A stretch of 64,000 bases of DNA from Desulfosediminicola ganghwensis (GCF_005116675.2 NZ_CP050699.1:5017001-5081000); one strand, 5' to 3'; positions 34,405-45,039 are shown, counted from the stretch's first letter. Program-made: numbers and translations. The notes: generated by a model from the letters alone, not told the origin.

Positions 34405-35181
34405 TTACTCTTCGGTTCCGGCAGCTTCGTCAGCCATCTCTGCACCGGCGTCAGCCATAGCAGCAGCGATTGCTTCTTCCGAAGCATCATCACCATCTCG
34501 CTCAGCCTGACCTGCGAGGATGGACTCAGCAACCTGCTGACTGATCAGGCGAATGGATCTGATCGCGTCATCGTTACCAGGAATCACGAAGTCGATACCA
34601 TCAGGGTCACAGTTGGTATCGGTGATTGCTACTACAGGGATACCAAGTTTCTGCGCTTCACTTACTGCGATCGCTTCTTTCTTAGGATCTACAACAAACA
34701 TAACGGTAGGAATATTACGCATATCCTTAATACCGCCAACGTTTCTCTCAAGCTTAATACGCTCTTTTTCCATCAACAGAATCTCTTTCTTAGGGAACCT
34801 GTTGATAGAACCATCAGCCTGCATGGACTCGATGGCCTTGAGACGCTCAATCGATTTCTTGATGGTCTGGAAGTTGGTAAGCATTCCACCCAGCCAGCGA
34901 TGATCAACATAGTACATGCCACAACGCTTTGCTTCTTCGTTGATGATCATCTGAGCCTGACGCTTGGTTCCTACGAAAAGAACAGTACCGCCTTCCTTCA
35001 CTTCCTGGGAAATGAAATCACAAGCTTTATCAAAAAGCTTCTTGGTGCGATCAAGATTGATGATGTAAATACCGTTACGGGGACCGTAAATGTATTGTTT
35101 CATCTTAGGATTCCAGCGTCTGGTCTGATGACCAAAGTGAAGTCCTGCCTGCAGCATGTCTTTAACAGTTGCTTGAGCCAT
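34405..35181 (-). CDS. rpsB: 30S ribosomal protein S2
   Basis: This 258-residue small-subunit protein bridges the head and body of the 30S subunit and is needed for S1 binding. The start at ATG 35181 gives the standard [18 protein letters not shown]; the frame runs open to 35310 without S2 features. The conserved [38 protein letters not shown] and [25 protein letters not shown] are present; the C-terminus is a long acidic Ala/Glu tail. A TATAAT box at 35346-35351 (minus) is a candidate -10 for the rpsB-tsf transcript, with a leader of about 160 bases. Confidence 0.97.
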   Translation of the reverse strand: MAQATVKDMLQAGLHFGHQTRRWNPKMKQYIYGPRNGIYIINLDRTKKLFDKACDFISQEVKEGGTVLFVGTKRQAQMIINEEAKRCGMYYVDHRWLGGMLTNFQTIKKSIERLKAIESMQADGSINRFPKKEILLMEKERIKLERNVGGIKDMRNIPTVMFVVDPKKEAIAVSEAQKLGIPVVAITDTNCDPDGIDFVIPGNDDAIRSIRLISQQVAESILAGQAERDGDDASEEAIAAAMADAGAEMADEAAGTEE

Positions 35182-35396
35182 AATTACCCCTTTTCTGGTT
35201 TGGCCTCCATCTTCTCTAATCACACCCCGGTTTTCAATCAATCGGGAGATGTGACACCAGTGAGTTCGAAGATGTGTGTTATGTGTGAATGATGCCCCAC
35301 TATGGAGCACCTTAAAAAAAGAACAACATCATTATCTACCACGCCATTATATATTTTGCAAGCGCAGTAACTGCCATCAGGCCACAGTTTTGTTGA

Positions 35397-36161
35397 TTAT
35401 CTACGGATCAGTGAGGATTTGCCACCAAAAAGCATCTTCAGCCAATCAAAACCGAATTTAAGCAGCTCCTCATCGCTACTATTAATACTTCGCCTTCTGG
35501 ACTTGGGAAGTTTAAACTGATCGAACAGATTTCGTTCCTCAGCCATTCTCCTGAAACCATCGATATTATAACAAATCAAAAAAGCCAGCTGTTGCCCTGG
35601 ACCACCGGCGCCCTCTCCCTTCCATGGATTTTGCATAAAGAGGGTATCGATCTCAGCCCACAATCCGTTCATAGTATTATGTCGATCTAATTTCTGGCTT
35701 CGGATGTATTCCCTTGCTGTGAGTAATTGCTGCTCATCATGTCCTGCACAATAATCATGCTTTGCGAGAAAGTAATACTCTGCAACACCACCTTTTTCAG
35801 GATTGCGGTCAACCGCCCTTTCCAACGGGTAGGTTCTGCAATCCGTAGGCCTGTACTCATATACTGCGCAACCATCGTCAGTTAAAAAAGGACACTCTCC
35901 TCTGCCTTCCTCGGTCAATGCCAGCATTACGGTAGGGAAAAACGGATTGGATCCTTTTACCAGCGCAGTATATCTTTGTAAAAATTCCTCGGAATCAATT
36001 TGCAGTCTGTTCTTAAGGCATATGATGTCATAAGGGTACAAAACAAGATCTACTTTTTTACAACAGGTGGTAAAACAGGGTACGCCTGGGTGACAACTGA
36101 AATTGAACGGAGTTGTACCGAGCGGTTCCATACCTTCAGGGAAAACTTTTTGATAACTCAT
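35397..36161 (-). CDS. YkgJ-family cysteine-cluster protein
   Basis: This 254-residue protein of the CxxxCxxCC family probably binds zinc or an iron-sulfur cluster; its biochemical role is not established. The cysteine pattern is FSCHPGVPCFTTCCKK near 22-36, CPFLTDDGCAVYEYRPTDCRTYP near 89-112 and a further Cys near 137. The C-terminal half is helical and charged. It lies between the alpha-operon terminator at 36234 and rpsB, on the same strand, and looks monocistronic. Confidence 0.8.
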   Translation of the reverse strand: MSYQKVFPEGMEPLGTTPFNFSCHPGVPCFTTCCKKVDLVLYPYDIICLKNRLQIDSEEFLQRYTALVKGSNPFFPTVMLALTEEGRGECPFLTDDGCAVYEYRPTDCRTYPLERAVDRNPEKGGVAEYYFLAKHDYCAGHDEQQLLTAREYIRSQKLDRHNTMNGLWAEIDTLFMQNPWKGEGAGGPGQQLAFLICYNIDGFRRMAEERNLFDQFKLPKSRRRSINSSDEELLKFGFDWLKMLFGGKSSLIRR

Positions 36162-36233
36162 TGCTGACTATACGAATCGTTAATTAAAGTTCCGTTTAAG
36201 AACCAGAAAACACACTATTTCGATTTAAACAAA

Positions 36234-36273
36234 AAAAGGCTGGTGAGAGCAATTGCTCCTACCAGCCTTTTTA
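36234..36273. terminator. Terminator of the alpha operon (after rplQ)
   Basis: AAAAAGGCTGGT pairs exactly with ACCAGCCTTTTT, enclosing a second palindrome GAGCAATTGCTC. It has T tracts on both strands and lies 26 bp after the rplQ stop, ending the long ribosomal transcript. Confidence 0.92.
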
Positions 36274-36298
36274 TCAAACAACATCTGAGATAGAAGAA

Positions 36299-36688
36299 TT
36301 AATTCTCGTCAGAGACTTCTTCGATCTTCTCTTCATAACCAACCAGTTCAATGATAGCCATGGAAGCGCAATCACCGCGACGGGTACCGGTCTGAAGGAT
36401 ACGGGTGTAACCACCGTTACGATCAGCAAACTGATCTTTGATATCGCTGAAAAGCTTATGAACTACATCCTCACTTCGGATGTAAGACAAAGCCTGACGA
36501 CGAGCATGGAGATCACCGCGCTTAGCGAGGGTGATCATCTTCTCTGCGATAGGACGAAGCTCTTTCGCCTTCTCTTTGGTGGTAACAATACGCTCATGCT
36601 CAAAAAGTGAGGTAACCATGTTTCTGAACATAGCCTCACGATGTGAGCTTGTGCGGCCAAGTTTTCTGCCAGATTTAAGATGTCTCAT
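36299..36688 (-). CDS. rplQ: 50S ribosomal protein L17
   Basis: This 129-residue large-subunit protein lies near the exit tunnel. It starts [25 protein letters not shown], the family hallmark, with [24 protein letters not shown] following. The tail after residue 115 is acidic. It is the last gene of the alpha operon, 81 bp after rpoA. Confidence 0.98.
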   Translation of the reverse strand: MRHLKSGRKLGRTSSHREAMFRNMVTSLFEHERIVTTKEKAKELRPIAEKMITLAKRGDLHARRQALSYIRSEDVVHKLFSDIKDQFADRNGGYTRILQTGTRRGDCASMAIIELVGYEEKIEEVSDEN

Positions 36689-36769
36689 GTGCCTATCCTC
36701 AACACACCCGGACGTGCCGCCGGGTTTGACTCATATTCTAAAATTTCAGTAAAGGCGCCAGCCCTACCC

Positions 36770-37807
36770 CTAATCTTCTTCTTTTTCGCGATCGCAAGGG
36801 CGAACCCAATTCTCGAACTTCATACCGAGAGTAAGATCCATCTCTGCGAGCAGGGCCTTGATCTCATTAAGGGACTTACGTCCAAAGTTCTTGGTCTTCA
36901 GCATTTCCTGATCAGTCTTCTGCGCAAGATCACCAATGTAGTGAATTTCCGCATTCTTCAGACAGTTAGCAGAGCGTACTGAGAGTTCAAGATCCTCAAC
37001 CGGTTTATCGAGGTATGGATTCAGCGGTTCGCTGTCAGATACATCTCCCTCATCCTTGGCAGGTTCAGCTTGCTCTTCATCGAAGTTGATGAAGATAGAC
37101 ATCTGATCCTTCAAGATTTTGGCAGCATATGCCAGACCATTTTCAGGTCTCACACTTCCATCTGTCTCAATTTCGATGGTCAGCTTATCGTAATCTGTCT
37201 GCTGACCAACACGAGCCTGTGCGATAAAATACTGGATCTTTTTGATCGGGGTGAAGATTGCGTCAATCGGAATCTGCCCAATGCTCAGATCGTCTTTGTT
37301 CTGTCTTTCTGCAGGTTGATATCCTTTACCCCATTCAACAGTGAATTCGGCTCGGAAATTTGTTTCTCCTGTCAGGGTACAGATTACCTGCTCCGGATTC
37401 ATTACCTCTACGAACGCATTTCCAGCGATGTCTGCAGCGGTAACCTGCCCGGGGCCGGTTTTATCAATAACCACGACCTGCGCATCTTCTGAATTCAATT
37501 TCAAACGTACCTGCTTGACGTTAAGGATGATTTCACTTACATCCTCCATCACGTCTTTCAGGGTGGTGAATTCGTGCAGAGCGCCTTCAATTTTAACAGT
37601 AGTGATCGCAGCGCCCTGGATGGATGACAGAAGTATTCTGCGCAATGAATTTCCGATCGTGGACGCGAATCCCCGCTCAAGCGGTTGACAAACAAACTTA
37701 CCATAAGACTCGGTATGCTTAGCCCTGTCTACCTCAATTTTCTCGGGTTTGATCAGCTCGCGCCAGTTACGGTAAAACGGTATTTTTTCTTCGGCAGCTT
37801 GCGTCAT
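36770..37807 (-). CDS. rpoA: RNA polymerase alpha subunit
   Basis: This 345-residue scaffold subunit dimerises to start polymerase assembly. The N-terminal domain ([30 protein letters not shown]) and the C-terminal domain that contacts UP elements and activators ([29 protein letters not shown], then [13 protein letters not shown]) are complete, joined by an acidic linker at about 235-260. It follows rpsD after a 173-bp gap with two hairpins and precedes rplQ. Confidence 0.98.
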   Translation of the reverse strand: MTQAAEEKIPFYRNWRELIKPEKIEVDRAKHTESYGKFVCQPLERGFASTIGNSLRRILLSSIQGAAITTVKIEGALHEFTTLKDVMEDVSEIILNVKQVRLKLNSEDAQVVVIDKTGPGQVTAADIAGNAFVEVMNPEQVICTLTGETNFRAEFTVEWGKGYQPAERQNKDDLSIGQIPIDAIFTPIKKIQYFIAQARVGQQTDYDKLTIEIETDGSVRPENGLAYAAKILKDQMSIFINFDEEQAEPAKDEGDVSDSEPLNPYLDKPVEDLELSVRSANCLKNAEIHYIGDLAQKTDQEMLKTKNFGRKSLNEIKALLAEMDLTLGMKFENWVRPCDREKEED

Positions 37808-37871
37808 ATGTTCCTTCTTTGCGTTTCTGTTAGCTGTTTTATTAAACTACCGTGAAGTCAAATAATTTCCA

Positions 37872-37887
37872 CAGGCTAAACAGCCTG
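37872..37887. repeat. Small hairpin in the rpsD-rpoA gap
   Basis: CAGGCT-AAAC-AGCCTG forms a 6-bp stem with a 4-base loop, 65 bp before the rpoA start codon. Confidence 0.5.
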
Positions 37888-37927
37888 AATCTCCACGGCA
37901 ATGCCTCCCTGAACGCTGACAATAATA

Positions 37928-37964
37928 AACAGATAACTCCCTCGTGCTGAAGGAGTAATCTGTT
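37928..37964. repeat. 13-bp inverted repeat in the rpsD-rpoA gap
   Basis: Arms AACAGATAACTCC and GGAGTAATCTGTT pair with one mismatch around an 11-base loop, 16 bp after the rpsD stop. A structure here could set the rpoA level or be a processing site. Confidence 0.6.
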
Positions 37965-37980
37965 AGACACGGCACTTCTA

Positions 37981-38610
<630 letters not shown>

Positions 38611-38658
38611 CTTAGGCCTCCATTTATATAATAAATTTTCGTATATCGCTCAACGTGG

Positions 38659-39057
38659 TTATACACGGCGGCGTTTCGGAGGTTTGCAGCCGTTATGAGG
38701 AATCGGTGTTACATCATAAATTCTGCTTACCTCAAAGCCGGTATTGACAAGTGCCCGCAGTGCAGCTTCACGACCAGGTCCTGGTCCTTTAACTTTCACT
38801 TCTACTTTGCGCATACCAAAATCCGCCGCCTTCTTGGCAGCATCTGCTAATGCGTTCTGGGCAGCAAAAGGAGTGGACTTACGGGATCCTTTGAACCCGA
38901 GAACACCAGCGCTACACCAGGAAACCACGTTACCCTGCTTATCAGAGATAGTTACAACAGTGTTATTGAACGTGGAGTAGATAAAAACAATGCCTTCAGG
39001 CACATTCTTTTTAACTCTCTTTTTGGATCGTGCCTCAGCACGCTTCGCTCCAGCCAT
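38659..39057 (-). CDS. rpsK: 30S ribosomal protein S11
   Basis: This 132-residue platform protein is near the E-site codon. [46 protein letters not shown] and the [13 protein letters not shown] and [15 protein letters not shown] ends are typical. A basic leader of about 20 residues precedes the fold. It is 29 bp after rpsM and 48 bp before rpsD. Confidence 0.98.
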   Translation of the reverse strand: MAGAKRAEARSKKRVKKNVPEGIVFIYSTFNNTVVTISDKQGNVVSWCSAGVLGFKGSRKSTPFAAQNALADAAKKAADFGMRKVEVKVKGPGPGREAALRALVNTGFEVSRIYDVTPIPHNGCKPPKRRRV

Positions 39058-39086
39058 ATCTTTTACCTGTTCGTTTAATCGATCGT

Positions 39087-39455
39087 TTATTTACGGCGTG
39101 CCGCTGCTCCACGACGCGGGCCCTTACGGGTTCGCGCGTTGGTCTTAGTTCTCTGCCCACGTAATGGAAGACCCATACGGTGACGACGACCACGGTAACA
39201 GCCAAGATCCGTAAGACGTTTGATGTCCATGGACACCTCGCGCCTGCGATCACCCTCTACTACATAATCAGCTTCAATAACCTGACGAAGTCTATTGACA
39301 TCCTCAGCGTTAACGTCATCGCTGTTCATGGTGTATGGAAGATCTACAGCATCGAGAATCTTCCTGGCCGAGGTGAGCCCGATACCGTGAATATAAGTTA
39401 ATGCTATGTCTAAATGCTTGTTTTTTGGGAGGTCAACTCCAGCTAATCGTGCCAA
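39087..39455 (-). CDS. rpsM: 30S ribosomal protein S13
   Basis: This 122-residue protein of the 30S head contacts 23S rRNA and P-site tRNA. The start is TTG 39455, with AAGGAG 7 bases before it and the conserved [25 protein letters not shown] following; no in-frame ATG fits. [29 protein letters not shown] is the C-terminal hallmark. It follows rpmJ in the alpha operon. Confidence 0.97.
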   Translation of the reverse strand: MARLAGVDLPKNKHLDIALTYIHGIGLTSARKILDAVDLPYTMNSDDVNAEDVNRLRQVIEADYVVEGDRRREVSMDIKRLTDLGCYRGRRHRMGLPLRGQRTKTNARTRKGPRRGAAARRK

Positions 39456-39501
39456 AACCTATCTCCTTAGAGGAAGTGAATATTTAGCGTAAAAAGTTTG
39501 A

Positions 39502-39615
39502 TTATCCCTGGCGCTGCTTATGCTTTTTCACCTTACAGGAGACACGCACAACACCGTTACGCTTAAACACTTTACAGTCACTGCATATTTTTTTTACCGA
39601 TGCACGCACTTTCAT
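39502..39615 (-). CDS. rpmJ: 50S ribosomal protein L36
   Basis: This is a 37-residue protein from ATG 39615. [15 protein letters not shown], then [11 protein letters not shown], with zinc ligands Cys11, Cys14, Cys27 and His32, make it the C+ form, which indicates zinc-based structure rather than the zinc-free paralogue. It lies 13 bp after infA and 46 bp before rpsM, the normal position. Confidence 0.97.
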   Translation of the reverse strand: MKVRASVKKICSDCKVFKRNGVVRVSCKVKKHKQRQG

Positions 39616-39628
39616 AATAATCAAACTC

Positions 39629-39865
39629 TCATTTTCTCTTTTTGGCGTTTTTTGCCCTAAATGTAACTCTGCCCCTTGTCAAGTCGTATGGGGAGAGTTC
39701 TACTGTTACTCTATCACCAGGCAAAATTTTGATAAAATGCATTCGCATTTTTCCTGATATATGGGCTAGAACTTTATGTCCGTTATCGAGCTCCACGCGG
39801 AACATAGCGTTCGGCAGTGGCTCGATAATAGTACCTTCAACTTCAATAGCTTCTTCTTTTGCCAT
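39629..39865 (-). CDS. infA: Translation initiation factor IF-1
   Basis: This 78-residue OB-fold protein fills the A site during initiation. [32 protein letters not shown] and [25 protein letters not shown] match the family; the C-terminus is slightly longer and basic (AKNAKKRK). AGGAG lies 5 bases before the ATG. It is placed between map and rpmJ. Confidence 0.98.
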   Translation of the reverse strand: MAKEEAIEVEGTIIEPLPNAMFRVELDNGHKVLAHISGKMRMHFIKILPGDRVTVELSPYDLTRGRVTFRAKNAKKRK

Positions 39866-39949
39866 GGAGGCTCCTGAAAAAAGTAGATTTCAACTCAAAA
39901 GCGAGGAATATAATACATCTCGGGAAAAATGAGAAGTATTATTTGTTCT

Positions 39950-40741
39950 TCAAACGAAATTTTCACGAGAACTCAATATTAAAGGACCATTGTCGGTCAC
40001 AGCAACTGAGTGCTCAAAATGTGCTGAAGGCTTCTTGTCAGCTGTAATTACTGTCCAACCGTCACGCAACACCTTTACTTTGTAAGTCCCAAGGTTCACC
40101 ATCGGCTCGATGGCAAGTACCATACCAGAGATGAGTTTAGGTGAGCGCTCGCCTTGGAAAAAGTTAGGTATTTCCGGCCCTTCATGTAATGCAGTGCCAA
40201 TTCCATGCCCAACAAACTGACGAACTATGGAAAAGCCCTCTTTTTCAACATAACCTTGAACAGCTTTTGAAATATCGCTAATGCGATTTCCAGGAACAAC
40301 CTGTTCTATGGCTCTGTCGAGAGACTCCTTCGTCACATCCAAAAGCCGCTGCTTTGCAGAATCTATTTTTCCAATAGGGATGGTAACTGCGGAATCACCA
40401 TAGTACCCTTTAAACTTTACTCCGAAATCGACAGAAAGAATGTCGCCCTTTCTGAGCTTGCGTTTTCTGGACGGAATGCCGTGAACAACCTCCTCGTTTA
40501 CAGAAACACACAAACTTCCGGGAAAACCACGGTAGCCCTTGAAAGCCGGGACTGCATTTCTCTTGTGACAGAGAGCCTCAGCCATCTGATCAAGCTCCAG
40601 GGTGGTCATTCCCGGTTCAGCTGTTTTTAAAAGCATGCAGAGAGTCTCAGCGACAATCTGATTTGCTTCCTGCATAATTTTTATTTCATCGGGGCTCTTA
40701 ACCACGATTGATTTTCCGCAACTCGGATCAGCGCAACTCAC
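39950..40741 (-). CDS. map: Methionine aminopeptidase type I
   Basis: This 263-residue metalloenzyme removes the initiator Met from new proteins. Metal ligands are in VDFGVKFKGYYGDSAV (two Asp), GHGIGTALHEGPEIPN (His) and AIEPMVNLG (Glu), with the last Glu in HFEHSVAV. The start is GTG 40741, with AGGAAG 6 bases before it inside the secY end; the first nine residues (SCADPSCGK) carry two Cys and are longer than in E. coli. It follows secY by 3 bp, with no adk between. Confidence 0.95.
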   Translation of the reverse strand: MSCADPSCGKSIVVKSPDEIKIMQEANQIVAETLCMLLKTAEPGMTTLELDQMAEALCHKRNAVPAFKGYRGFPGSLCVSVNEEVVHGIPSRKRKLRKGDILSVDFGVKFKGYYGDSAVTIPIGKIDSAKQRLLDVTKESLDRAIEQVVPGNRISDISKAVQGYVEKEGFSIVRQFVGHGIGTALHEGPEIPNFFQGERSPKLISGMVLAIEPMVNLGTYKVKVLRDGWTVITADKKPSAHFEHSVAVTDNGPLILSSRENFV

Positions 40742-40744
40742 GTA

Positions 40745-42049
40745 TTACTTCCTACCCCGAATTTTACCCTGCTTCATGAAACCTTCGTAGTTTCGCATGT
40801 GCAGATGAGATTCAACCTGCGAAATGGTATCAATACAGACACCAACTACGATAAGCAGAGCTGTTCCCCCAAAGTAGAACGGAATGTTAAATTTGGAGAT
40901 CATAATCGTAGGCAGTACACATACGGCACTGAGATATATTGCTCCCACCACGGTAAGCCTTGTTAGAACCTTGTCAATAAACTCGGCTGTTTTCTTGCCT
41001 GGGCGAATACCCGGGATAAAGCCGCCATTCTTTTTGAGGTTCTCTGCTACATCATCCGGTTTGAAAGTGACTGCTGTATAAAAGAAACAGAAGAACACAA
41101 TCATGAATGTATAAATAATGTAGTAGTAAACGGTACCTGGATTCAAGGCTGCAGAGGCCTGTTGAACCCAATCAACCTGTATAAAGCTTCCTATGGTGGC
41201 AGGAAACATCATGATTGAAGATGCAAAAATCGGTGGAATAACACCAGATACATTTATCTTCAAAGGAAGATGTGAACTTTGTCCACCGTACACCCTGCGT
41301 CCGACAACACGCTTCGCGTATTGGATCGGGATTCTTCTCTGTGAAGTCTCGCAAAAAACGATGAGTCCGACAACACAAAACATGAATGCAAGCAGCAACG
41401 GAACGAAGAACATTCCTATTTCTCCGGCCTTCACCAACTGAAAAGAGTTGACGATTGCTGAAGGAATACCGGCCACAATACCAGCGAAGATTACCAGGGA
41501 GATACCGTTACCAATACCTCTTTCAGTAATTTGCTCGCCAAGCCACATTATAAACGCTGTACCTGAGGTAAGAGTTATAATGGTCATGAGGAGGAAAGGT
41601 AGACCCGGATTGAGAACAATGGGCTCTCCTCCAGGACCTGTCATTCCCTCAAGTCCCATGGCGATAAAAGTACCCTGGATAATTGAGAGTACTACTGTGC
41701 CGTAACGCGTATATTGCGTGATTTTCCTCTGCCCAGCCTGACCCTCTTTCTTGAGTTGCTCTAGCTGCGGAATAACCACGGTCAGAAGCTGGATGATAAT
41801 CGATGCACTAATATAAGGCATAATGCCAAGTGCAAAGATGGAGAAATTCTCAAGCGCTCCGCCGGAGAACATATTGAACATTCCAAATAAAGTTCCGGCG
41901 TTCTGATTAAAGAAACTTGCCAGTGCTTCGCTGTTAATCCCGGGTGTTGGGATCTGTACACCCATCCGGTAAACAGCCAGCATGATAATTACGAAGAATA
42001 TTCTCTTACGCAACTCTGGAATGTTAGCAGCATTCTGCAATCCACTCAT
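40745..42049 (-). CDS. secY: Preprotein translocase subunit SecY
   Basis: This 434-residue channel of the general secretion pathway has ten membrane helices. It begins IPELRKRIFFVIIMLAVYRMGVQIPTPGI; the plug region GMFNMFSGGALENFSIFALGIMPYISASII and the cytosolic ribosome/SecA-binding loops (QRRIPIQYAKRV near 257, RPGKKTAEFIDKVLTR near 350) are intact. It is in the spc operon between rplO and map. AGGG sits 7 bases before the ATG. Confidence 0.98.
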   Translation of the reverse strand: MSGLQNAANIPELRKRIFFVIIMLAVYRMGVQIPTPGINSEALASFFNQNAGTLFGMFNMFSGGALENFSIFALGIMPYISASIIIQLLTVVIPQLEQLKKEGQAGQRKITQYTRYGTVVLSIIQGTFIAMGLEGMTGPGGEPIVLNPGLPFLLMTIITLTSGTAFIMWLGEQITERGIGNGISLVIFAGIVAGIPSAIVNSFQLVKAGEIGMFFVPLLLAFMFCVVGLIVFCETSQRRIPIQYAKRVVGRRVYGGQSSHLPLKINVSGVIPPIFASSIMMFPATIGSFIQVDWVQQASAALNPGTVYYYIIYTFMIVFFCFFYTAVTFKPDDVAENLKKNGGFIPGIRPGKKTAEFIDKVLTRLTVVGAIYLSAVCVLPTIMISKFNIPFYFGGTALLIVVGVCIDTISQVESHLHMRNYEGFMKQGKIRGRK

Positions 42050-42108
42050 TGTAAATCCCTATGATCGATCCAAACTTGAAGAAACGCATCACCGGCCAAA
42101 GCCGTATC

Positions 42109-42564
42109 TTATTTAGATACGGCTTCTGCCTGAATTACCTCGCCGCCAGCAGCTTCAATAAGCTCCTTAGCTTTACCACTGATCTTCTCGACCTGGACTT
42201 TAACCGGCTTGGTTATAGCACCATTGGCGAGAATCTTAACGAGTTTGCCTGGTTTAACCATTCCAGCCTCAGCGAGAGCAGCACTGGTGATTACATCAGC
42301 ACCCTCGAAAGCTTCCAGCTGGTCCAGAGAAACAAGTGCGTATTCTTTTTTGAAGATGTTGGTAAAACCACGCTTCGGCAGACGACGCTGCAGAGGCATC
42401 TGACCACCTTCGAAACCTGGTTTGATACCGGAACCTGATCTGGACTTGAATCCTTTGTGACCACGACCAGCTGTCTTGCCGTGTCCGGATCCTGGGCCTC
42501 TTCCAAGGCGCTTCCTCTGTTTGGTTGCACCTTTCTGAGGAGACAGATTGCTTAAATCCAACAT
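42109..42564 (-). CDS. rplO: 50S ribosomal protein L15
   Basis: This 151-residue late assembly protein has a long basic N-terminal extension: LDLSNLSPQKGATKQRKRLGRGPGSGHGKTAGRGHKG, then GFEGGQMPLQRRLPKRGFTN. The globular part ends in an acidic tail. GAGGAGG, inside the end of rpmD, precedes the ATG; only one base separates the genes. Confidence 0.98.
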   Translation of the reverse strand: MLDLSNLSPQKGATKQRKRLGRGPGSGHGKTAGRGHKGFKSRSGSGIKPGFEGGQMPLQRRLPKRGFTNIFKKEYALVSLDQLEAFEGADVITSAALAEAGMVKPGKLVKILANGAITKPVKVQVEKISGKAKELIEAAGGEVIQAEAVSK

Positions 42565-42565
42565 G

Positions 42566-42748
42566 TTATACCTCCTCGATCTTTACCAGGTGATGCACCT
42601 TGGCGAGCATTCCTCGCAGCTCAGGTGTATCTTTTCTGGTAATAGTCTTATTCATTTTGGTAAGCCCAAGCCCGGTCAAAGTAGCGCGCACCTTTTGGGT
42701 GCTGCCGATTCCACTTTTGACCAGAGTGAATGTAATTGTCTCGGCCAT
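42566..42748 (-). CDS. rpmD: 50S ribosomal protein L30
   Basis: This 60-residue protein of the ferredoxin-like L30 fold reads ITFTLVKSGIGSTQKVRATLTGLGLTKMNKTI and ends LRGMLAKVHHLVKIEEV. The length is normal for bacteria. It lies 76 bp after rpsE and is coupled to rplO. Confidence 0.97.
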   Translation of the reverse strand: MAETITFTLVKSGIGSTQKVRATLTGLGLTKMNKTITRKDTPELRGMLAKVHHLVKIEEV

Positions 42749-42824
42749 TTGACTACCTTCTATTTGGAAATTTGAAAAAGCTCCAGGCGCATAAAATAGA
42801 ATCTGTGCACCTTAAGCTTAAAAA

Positions 42825-43337
42825 TTACGCTGTGATTTCTTCCACAGTTTTACCGCGCAGTTCAGCAATCTTCTGAGCACTACGCAAGCTGCGGAGTCCA
42901 TCGAGAGTTGCTTTAACCATGTTGTGCGGATTGTGAGAACCAAGGCACTTAGTCAGGATGTTTGAAACACCTGCAGCCTCAAGTACCGCACGAACAGGAC
43001 CACCGGCAATAAGTCCGGTACCTGCAGATGCCGGCTTGAGCAGAACACTGCCCGCACCGTACTGGCCGATAATCTCATGTGGAATGGAAACATCGGTCAG
43101 AGGAACTTGCTGCATATCGCGACGGGCTTTCTCTACACCTTTACGGATCGCCTCAGGAACCTGGTTTGCTTTGCCAAGACCGTAGCCGACTTTTCCTTTA
43201 CCATCTCCTACAACTACAATGGCACTGAAAGAGAAGCGTCTACCGCCTTTAACGACCTTAGCAACCCTGTTGATAAATACTATCTTTTCGATCAGTTCCT
43301 CAGTATTCTCAGCTTTGGAACGTTTGAAATCAGACAA
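42825..43337 (-). CDS. rpsE: 30S ribosomal protein S5
   Basis: This 170-residue protein is involved in decoding fidelity and mRNA unwinding. The start must be TTG 43337, because an in-frame TAA lies four codons upstream and no ATG intervenes; GGGGGTG precedes it. [38 protein letters not shown] is the RNA-binding motif region and [19 protein letters not shown] the C-terminal domain. It follows rplR by 27 bp. Confidence 0.97.
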   Translation of the reverse strand: MSDFKRSKAENTEELIEKIVFINRVAKVVKGGRRFSFSAIVVVGDGKGKVGYGLGKANQVPEAIRKGVEKARRDMQQVPLTDVSIPHEIIGQYGAGSVLLKPASAGTGLIAGGPVRAVLEAAGVSNILTKCLGSHNPHNMVKATLDGLRSLRSAQKIAELRGKTVEEITA

Positions 43338-43364
43338 GGGACACCCCCATTATTTTGTATGACA

Positions 43365-43730
43365 TTAAAATTTCAGACCGCCTTCACGGGCCCCTTCTGA
43401 AAGCGACTTAACCCGCCCGTGGTAGATGTAACCACCGCGATCGAAGATAACATCTTCAATGCCGGCTGCCTTTGCCCGCTCAGCGATTTTCATTCCAACA
43501 GCTTTTGCAGCTCCAGTTTTACTGGCATCCTCACCAACAGCGAATTCTTTATCGATGGTGGACATTGCTGCAAGAGTACGACCTGCTACGTCATCAATAA
43601 TCTGAGCGTAAATGTGCTTGTTGCTTTTAAATACTCTAAGACGTGGCCGCTCGCTTGTACCTGTGATCTTTTTTCGAATTCTACGGACACGCTTCGCTCT
43701 CGCGACTGTCCTGGGATTCGTCTTAGCCAT
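43365..43730 (-). CDS. rplR: 50S ribosomal protein L18
   Basis: This 121-residue 5S rRNA-binding protein has a basic start ([34 protein letters not shown]) and the conserved end [26 protein letters not shown]. It works with L5 on 5S rRNA. It sits between rplF and rpsE. Confidence 0.98.
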   Translation of the reverse strand: MAKTNPRTVARAKRVRRIRKKITGTSERPRLRVFKSNKHIYAQIIDDVAGRTLAAMSTIDKEFAVGEDASKTGAAKAVGMKIAERAKAAGIEDVIFDRGGYIYHGRVKSLSEGAREGGLKF

Positions 43731-43780
43731 AGTTCTATTCCGTTATAAATTTTACCTGCAACGTAAAACGTTACGAGAAA

Positions 43781-44320
43781 TTATTTAGCACCAGCTTTAC
43801 CGACTTTACGTACGATATGTTCATCTTCGTAGCGAATACCTTTGCCCTTGTATGGCTCAGGTTTTCTGATCTGACGAATCTTGGCGGCGGTAAGGCCGAG
43901 GAGATTTTTATCAATAGATTCAAGTGTAATCTTGTTGGCGCCTTCAACGGTTGCCTGCACTTCTTTGGGAAGTGTAAAGTCAACTGGGTTGGAGAATCCT
44001 ACATTCAAGGTGAGATTGGAACCGGCAACATTTGCCTTGTAACCAACACCTTCGATAATCAAAGTTTTTTTGAAACCTTCGACAACACCAATGATCATGT
44101 TGTTTACGAGGCTACGGAACAGACCGCGGAACGCATTTGTTTTTCTGCTTTCGTCACGACCATTTACAATAATTTGATTGTCCTCGAGCTTAATTTCAAC
44201 TTCAGGACGCGCTTCAAGTTCCAGACTTCCTTTATTCCCGGTAACTGTGATTTGCTGACCCATGATGTCAACTTTCACTCCAGCGGGCACAGGAATTGGT
44301 TGCTTACCAATACGAGACAT
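43781..44320 (-). CDS. rplF: 50S ribosomal protein L6
   Basis: This 179-residue protein with two similar domains lies near the factor-binding site. SRIGKQPIPVPAGVKVDI starts it and the second domain ends RIRKPEPYKGKGIRYEDEHIVRKVGKAGAK, the family signature. AGGAGG-like sequence precedes the ATG, 22 bp after rpsH. Confidence 0.98.
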   Translation of the reverse strand: MSRIGKQPIPVPAGVKVDIMGQQITVTGNKGSLELEARPEVEIKLEDNQIIVNGRDESRKTNAFRGLFRSLVNNMIIGVVEGFKKTLIIEGVGYKANVAGSNLTLNVGFSNPVDFTLPKEVQATVEGANKITLESIDKNLLGLTAAKIRQIRKPEPYKGKGIRYEDEHIVRKVGKAGAK

Positions 44321-44342
44321 AATTACCTCCTTATTTGCGAAA

Positions 44343-44741
44343 TTACCAAATCTCGCAAATGATCTCCCCGCCAGTGTTCAGGGCCCTTGCTTGTTTATCA
44401 GTGATGATGCCTTTCGAAGTAGAAACAATTGCCACACCAAGTCCGGAAAGGACTGTGGGAATTGCGCTTGCTTTGGCATACTTTCGGAGACCAGGCTTAC
44501 TTACACGTTTAATGCCCCTGATCACAGCTTCACCATCCGGGCCATATTTCAAGGTAAGAGTAAGCGTTCCTTGAACTCCTTTGTCGGAAACTTGATAGTC
44601 GTTGATAAAGCCTTCATCTTTCAGAACCTTGGCGATATTCACCTTTACGTTCGATTTAGGCATGTCAACGGTATCAAATTTTACCATTACTGCGTTTCGG
44701 ATCCTGGTCAGCATATCTGCCAGGGGATCGCTCATTGACAT
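44343..44741 (-). CDS. rpsH: 30S ribosomal protein S8
   Basis: This primary 16S-binding protein of 132 residues is the spc operon repressor in E. coli. The start is ATG 44741, with AAGGAG 8 bases before it; an in-frame GTG at 44750 is less likely. [27 protein letters not shown] and the end [26 protein letters not shown] are conserved. It lies 61 bp after rpsN. Confidence 0.97.
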   Translation of the reverse strand: MSMSDPLADMLTRIRNAVMVKFDTVDMPKSNVKVNIAKVLKDEGFINDYQVSDKGVQGTLTLTLKYGPDGEAVIRGIKRVSKPGLRKYAKASAIPTVLSGLGVAIVSTSKGIITDKQARALNTGGEIICEIW

Positions 44742-44802
44742 AGCGAACACTCCTTATTCTGTTTAAGTAATCTACTAATCAAACAAAGTTGGTTTTGCTG
44801 GT

Positions 44803-44988
44803 TTACCAACTCGATTTGGTAACACCAGTGATTTCACCACTGGACGCCAGCTTACGGAAACAAATTCTGCAGATACCGAACTTTCTGATGAAAGCTCTAG
44901 GACGTCCGCAGATTGGACATCTGTTGTACTTCCGCACACCAAACTTTGGTTTACTTTGTGCCTTAGCAATTATGGATTTCTTAGCCAA
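44803..44988 (-). CDS. rpsN: 30S ribosomal protein S14, zinc type
   Basis: This 61-residue short S14 has the zinc ribbon Cys24-Cys27 and Cys40-Cys43 (CPICGRPR ... CRICFRKL), the C+ form. The start is TTG 44988, with GGAGG five bases before it and the conserved [23 protein letters not shown] after; no ATG fits. It is in the spc operon between rplE and rpsH. Confidence 0.96.
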   Translation of the reverse strand: MAKKSIIAKAQSKPKFGVRKYNRCPICGRPRAFIRKFGICRICFRKLASSGEITGVTKSSW

Positions 44989-45039
44989 AACGACCTCCAG
45001 ATTTTCTCTTTAGTTATCCTCAGTACAAAAATACCGATT

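Noticed and set aside
34312-35292. A 326-codon plus-strand frame
   Set aside because: It lies entirely antisense to rpsB, whose product matches S2 along its full length.
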